DNA of 64,000 nt from Riemerella anatipestifer ATCC 11845 = DSM 15868 (GTDB lineage: Bacteria > Bacteroidota > Bacteroidia > Flavobacteriales > Weeksellaceae): the NCBI RefSeq assembly GCF_000252855.1, contig NC_017045.1:1364001-1428000 (forward strand), written 5' to 3'. The translations under genes were made by a program, and so were the position numbers. This document shows, piece by piece, positions 62,279 through 64,000 of this stretch. Under the pieces are notes generated by a model. The model had not been told where the DNA came from. It saw only the letters and a program-made list of their open reading frames with translations, and did no database searches. Numbering within the stretch: position 1 is the stretch's first letter; each line of letters opens with the position of its first letter.

Positions 62279-62905
62279 TTAGGCTTTTCCGCCTTTTAGT
62301 TGTCCTTTAAGAGCTTCTAACTCTTCAAACTTTCCATCAGCAGCTAGTTGTGCTTGTTGAGGCCAAGTTGTAGGATCCATAGCTGCATATACAGCACCGT
62401 TAGGATCTAAGATGGCTTCTAGCTCCTCTTTAGTTTTCTTTGCTAAATCAGCAAAAGAAGTAATACCTGCTCCTGCGAAAAGCTCCGCTACTTTAGGACC
62501 AATACCTTCAATTAGAGTAAGGTCATCTCCTTTTTTAGAAGATTTTTTTGCAGTAGCTTTGGTTTCTGTTTTTGCAGAAGATTTTTTAGCACCATCAAAA
62601 CCTGTTATAGAAACAATTTTGATTTGAGTAAGAGATTGTCTATGCCCGTTTTTCTTAGCATAACCTTTTCTTCTTTTCTTTTTGAAAACGATAACTTTAT
62701 CAGCTTTCAAATGCTCAATAATTTCCGCTTCTACAGCGATACCACTTACAGCTGGGGCGCCTACTGTTGTTGCTCCGTTTACGGTAAGAAGTACTTTATC
62801 AAAAGTTACTTTGTCTCCTTTCTCACCAGAAAGACGGTTTACAAACAATTTTTGGTCTTGCTCAACTTTGTATTGAAGCCCTGCTATCTCTACGATTGCA
62901 AACAT
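62279..62905 (-). CDS. rplU: Ribosomal protein bL21 with C-terminal helix-hairpin-helix tail
   Basis: A 208-residue bL21, about twice the normal length. Residues 1-103 are classical bL21 (MFAIVEIAGLQYKVEQDQKL, KKRRKGYAKKNGHRQSLT). A Lys/Ser/Thr-rich linker (~108-128) leads to a helix-hairpin-helix-like domain: LTLIEGIGPKVAELFAGAGI followed by helices, ending KGQLKGGKA. This tail is seen in Flavobacteriia and may bind rRNA. Upstream, minus-strand TAATTTTG (62938-62945) is the likely -7 element. Confidence 0.95.
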   Translation of the reverse strand: MFAIVEIAGLQYKVEQDQKLFVNRLSGEKGDKVTFDKVLLTVNGATTVGAPAVSGIAVEAEIIEHLKADKVIVFKKKRRKGYAKKNGHRQSLTQIKIVSITGFDGAKKSSAKTETKATAKKSSKKGDDLTLIEGIGPKVAELFAGAGITSFADLAKKTKEELEAILDPNGAVYAAMDPTTWPQQAQLAADGKFEELEALKGQLKGGKA

Positions 62906-63085
62906 TGTTATAAATATTTATTAGTTAGTTAAGGGTGCAAAATTAAGTATTTTTTTTGAATTATAGATGTTTAACTCAAAAAAAGTGAGAGTTAACTTTA
63001 AAATAGGTTTACAATGCAAATATTAAATCTACTGAATAAGATAAAAAACTGAGTGTGAGAAGATAATGATATTGCTAAATAATTA

Positions 63086-63093
63086 TAAATTTG
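63086..63093 (+). promoter_or_regulatory. -7 element of the lipoprotein gene
   Basis: TAAATTTG lies 22 bp upstream of ATG 63116. Confidence 0.45.
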
Positions 63094-63115
63094 TGTCGGA
63101 GAAAATAAAAAAGTT

Positions 63116-63796
63116 ATGTCTAAACTGGCGAAAATTTTAAAGGGTTTGTTGGCTTTGCTTGTTCTAAATTCGTGTGCGTCTATGATGCTGAATGACAAAA
63201 GTATTCAGCCGAGTGAAATTAGTAATCTAGGAAATTTTGAAACTATTTCAATGATTAGGTTGATTAAGAAAGGTAATCAATCTGAGCCGAGCGATTCGTT
63301 GTCAAACTTGTCTTCAAAAATTATGGATTCGATTATTTGGAGTTCAAGTAGTCCCAAAATTACAACTAAGTTTAATCTAACTGATGAAAAATTAAGGCAG
63401 AGAGTTGAGGATGATATTCTAAAAACCATGCTTCATATTAGAGATACTCGAAAGCTAGACCATATCAAGACGACCCCAGTTATGGATTCTATTGTGAAAG
63501 CACAAAATCAAAGATTTGCGTTATGTGTGGTTAATACAGGCTTTGATAGAAGGAAAGGTAATTATGGTAACCAAATTGCGAAAGGGGTAGGGATAGGTAT
63601 TTTAACTATGGGAATGTACGCACCTGTTCCTATAAAAGCTAATACTGCCGTATATGCAATGATATTTGATGCGGAAAAAAGTACAGTTGTGTTCTATAAT
63701 ACGATACCTTTTGTTGAAAAATCGCCAACGGATAAAAAGAATTTGGGTCAACTATACAGCAAACTTTTTGAAGGTTTCTTTTATAAAAAAGAATAA
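63116..63796 (+). CDS. Lipoprotein, unknown
   Basis: A 226-residue protein with a lipoprotein signal (LALLVLNSC, Cys at about residue 19). The mature part has no family that I know. There is a glycine-rich hydrophobic segment at about 155-185 (GVGIGILTMGMYAP) that could be a membrane-inserted or loop region, and a beta-rich end. It stands alone between rplU and murB. Confidence 0.7.
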   Translation: MSKLAKILKGLLALLVLNSCASMMLNDKSIQPSEISNLGNFETISMIRLIKKGNQSEPSDSLSNLSSKIMDSIIWSSSSPKITTKFNLTDEKLRQRVEDDILKTMLHIRDTRKLDHIKTTPVMDSIVKAQNQRFALCVVNTGFDRRKGNYGNQIAKGVGIGILTMGMYAPVPIKANTAVYAMIFDAEKSTVVFYNTIPFVEKSPTDKKNLGQLYSKLFEGFFYKKE

Positions 63797-63836
63797 AAAA
63801 GTATTTCTACTGTAAAAGTATTATTCTTATATAAAG

Positions 63837-63873
63837 AAAAGGTGTTTTTAGAATTTTCTAAAACACCTTTTTG
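63837..63873. terminator. Terminator between the lipoprotein gene and murB
   Basis: AAAAGGTGTTTT pairs with AAAACACCTTTT, with inner pairs TAGA/TCTA, and T/A runs on both sides suggest it works both ways. Confidence 0.85.
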
Positions 63874-63885
63874 CTTTTTATGATA

Positions 63886-64000
63886 TTAGATAATATTAAC
63901 CTCTCGTTCTAGAGTAATCCCAAAGGTATTTTTTACGGAAGAGATGATTTCAGATGAAAAACGATAGATTTCTTCGCCTGTGGCATTTCCTGTAGCATTG
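63886..64000 (-). CDS. murB: UDP-N-acetylenolpyruvoylglucosamine reductase, C-terminal end
   Basis: Only the last 38 codons are in the window; the stop is TAA (complement of 63886-63888). The residues NATGEEIYRFSSEII and the ending FGITLEREVNII are the typical MurB C-terminus (V..FG..LE.EV.). MurB reduces the product of MurA, which is also in this window. The rest lies beyond the right edge. Confidence 0.88.
   Translation of the reverse strand, partial: NATGNATGEEIYRFSSEIISSVKNTFGITLEREVNII

Noticed and set aside
1-64000. tRNA and rRNA genes
   Set aside because: No tRNA T-arm/acceptor pattern or rRNA segment was recognised on reading either strand; a covariance search was not possible.

Overview
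This window is a chromosomal segment from a low-GC member of the Bacteroidota, most likely Flavobacteriia/Weeksellaceae (a Riemerella or Chryseobacterium relative). The evidence is the promoters (-7 element TAnnTTTG, sometimes with TTG about 20 bp upstream), the scarcity of Shine-Dalgarno sites, the many lineage-typical proteins (DUF6705, DUF4290, DUF6132, outer-membrane beta-barrel receptors, an L21 protein with a long C-terminal tail) and an intact IS982-family element of the type known from Riemerella. The genus is inference; no rRNA or tRNA gene was found.

Left end (1-4.4 kb) is the only clearly accessory region. It holds the end of an unrecognised gene, a lipoprotein gene with a glycine-rich linker and a JAMM/JAB-like C-terminus that is cut by one in-frame TAG, a DUF6705 gene, a relic duplicate of the same gene pair, and a 980-bp IS982 element that has landed in the second DUF6705 copy with an 8-bp target duplication. 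From 4.4 to 10 kb come a methyltransferase, mnmG between two perfect parS palindromes, a GC-rich structured repeat, ybeY and a patatin/beta-barrel protein.

From 10 to 36 kb: a GHMP kinase, pckA, a tripartite RND efflux operon preceded by two dyads, glmM, a TPR protein, membrane proteins, pabB-pabC for p-aminobenzoate, a small metal-handling pair, two TonB-receptor-like outer-membrane proteins, a Fic AMP-transferase with a striking four-site operator array upstream, a polytopic membrane protein, selO and an aminotransferase.

From 36 to 52 kb: ileS (with a swapped GxHH signature motif), a DksA-like protein without zinc cysteines, lspA, a SanA-like protein, lepA, then a suf iron-sulphur cluster operon. 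That operon is unusual: sufA is followed by a four-helix-bundle (S23-type) gene bracketed by inverted repeats, and between sufB and sufC there are five extra, mostly exported, proteins (AcfC-like, coiled coil, NlpE-like, HIU-hydrolase-like, GlcG-like). sufC and sufD close the operon at a strong terminator.

From 51.6 kb to the end: a small HExxH protein, coaX, an M1 peptidase, an RprX/RprY-type two-component system, DUF4290-murA-miaA-thioredoxin in one direction, rplU-rpmA in the other, a lipoprotein, and the 3' end of murB. MurA carries Asp in place of the fosfomycin-target Cys. Most of the window is ordinary housekeeping DNA. The best leads are the Fic operator array, the parS pair, the repeat-flanked gene inside suf, the decayed lipoprotein/DUF6705 cassette, and start codons sitting 4 bp behind -7 promoter elements, which suggests leaderless mRNAs.
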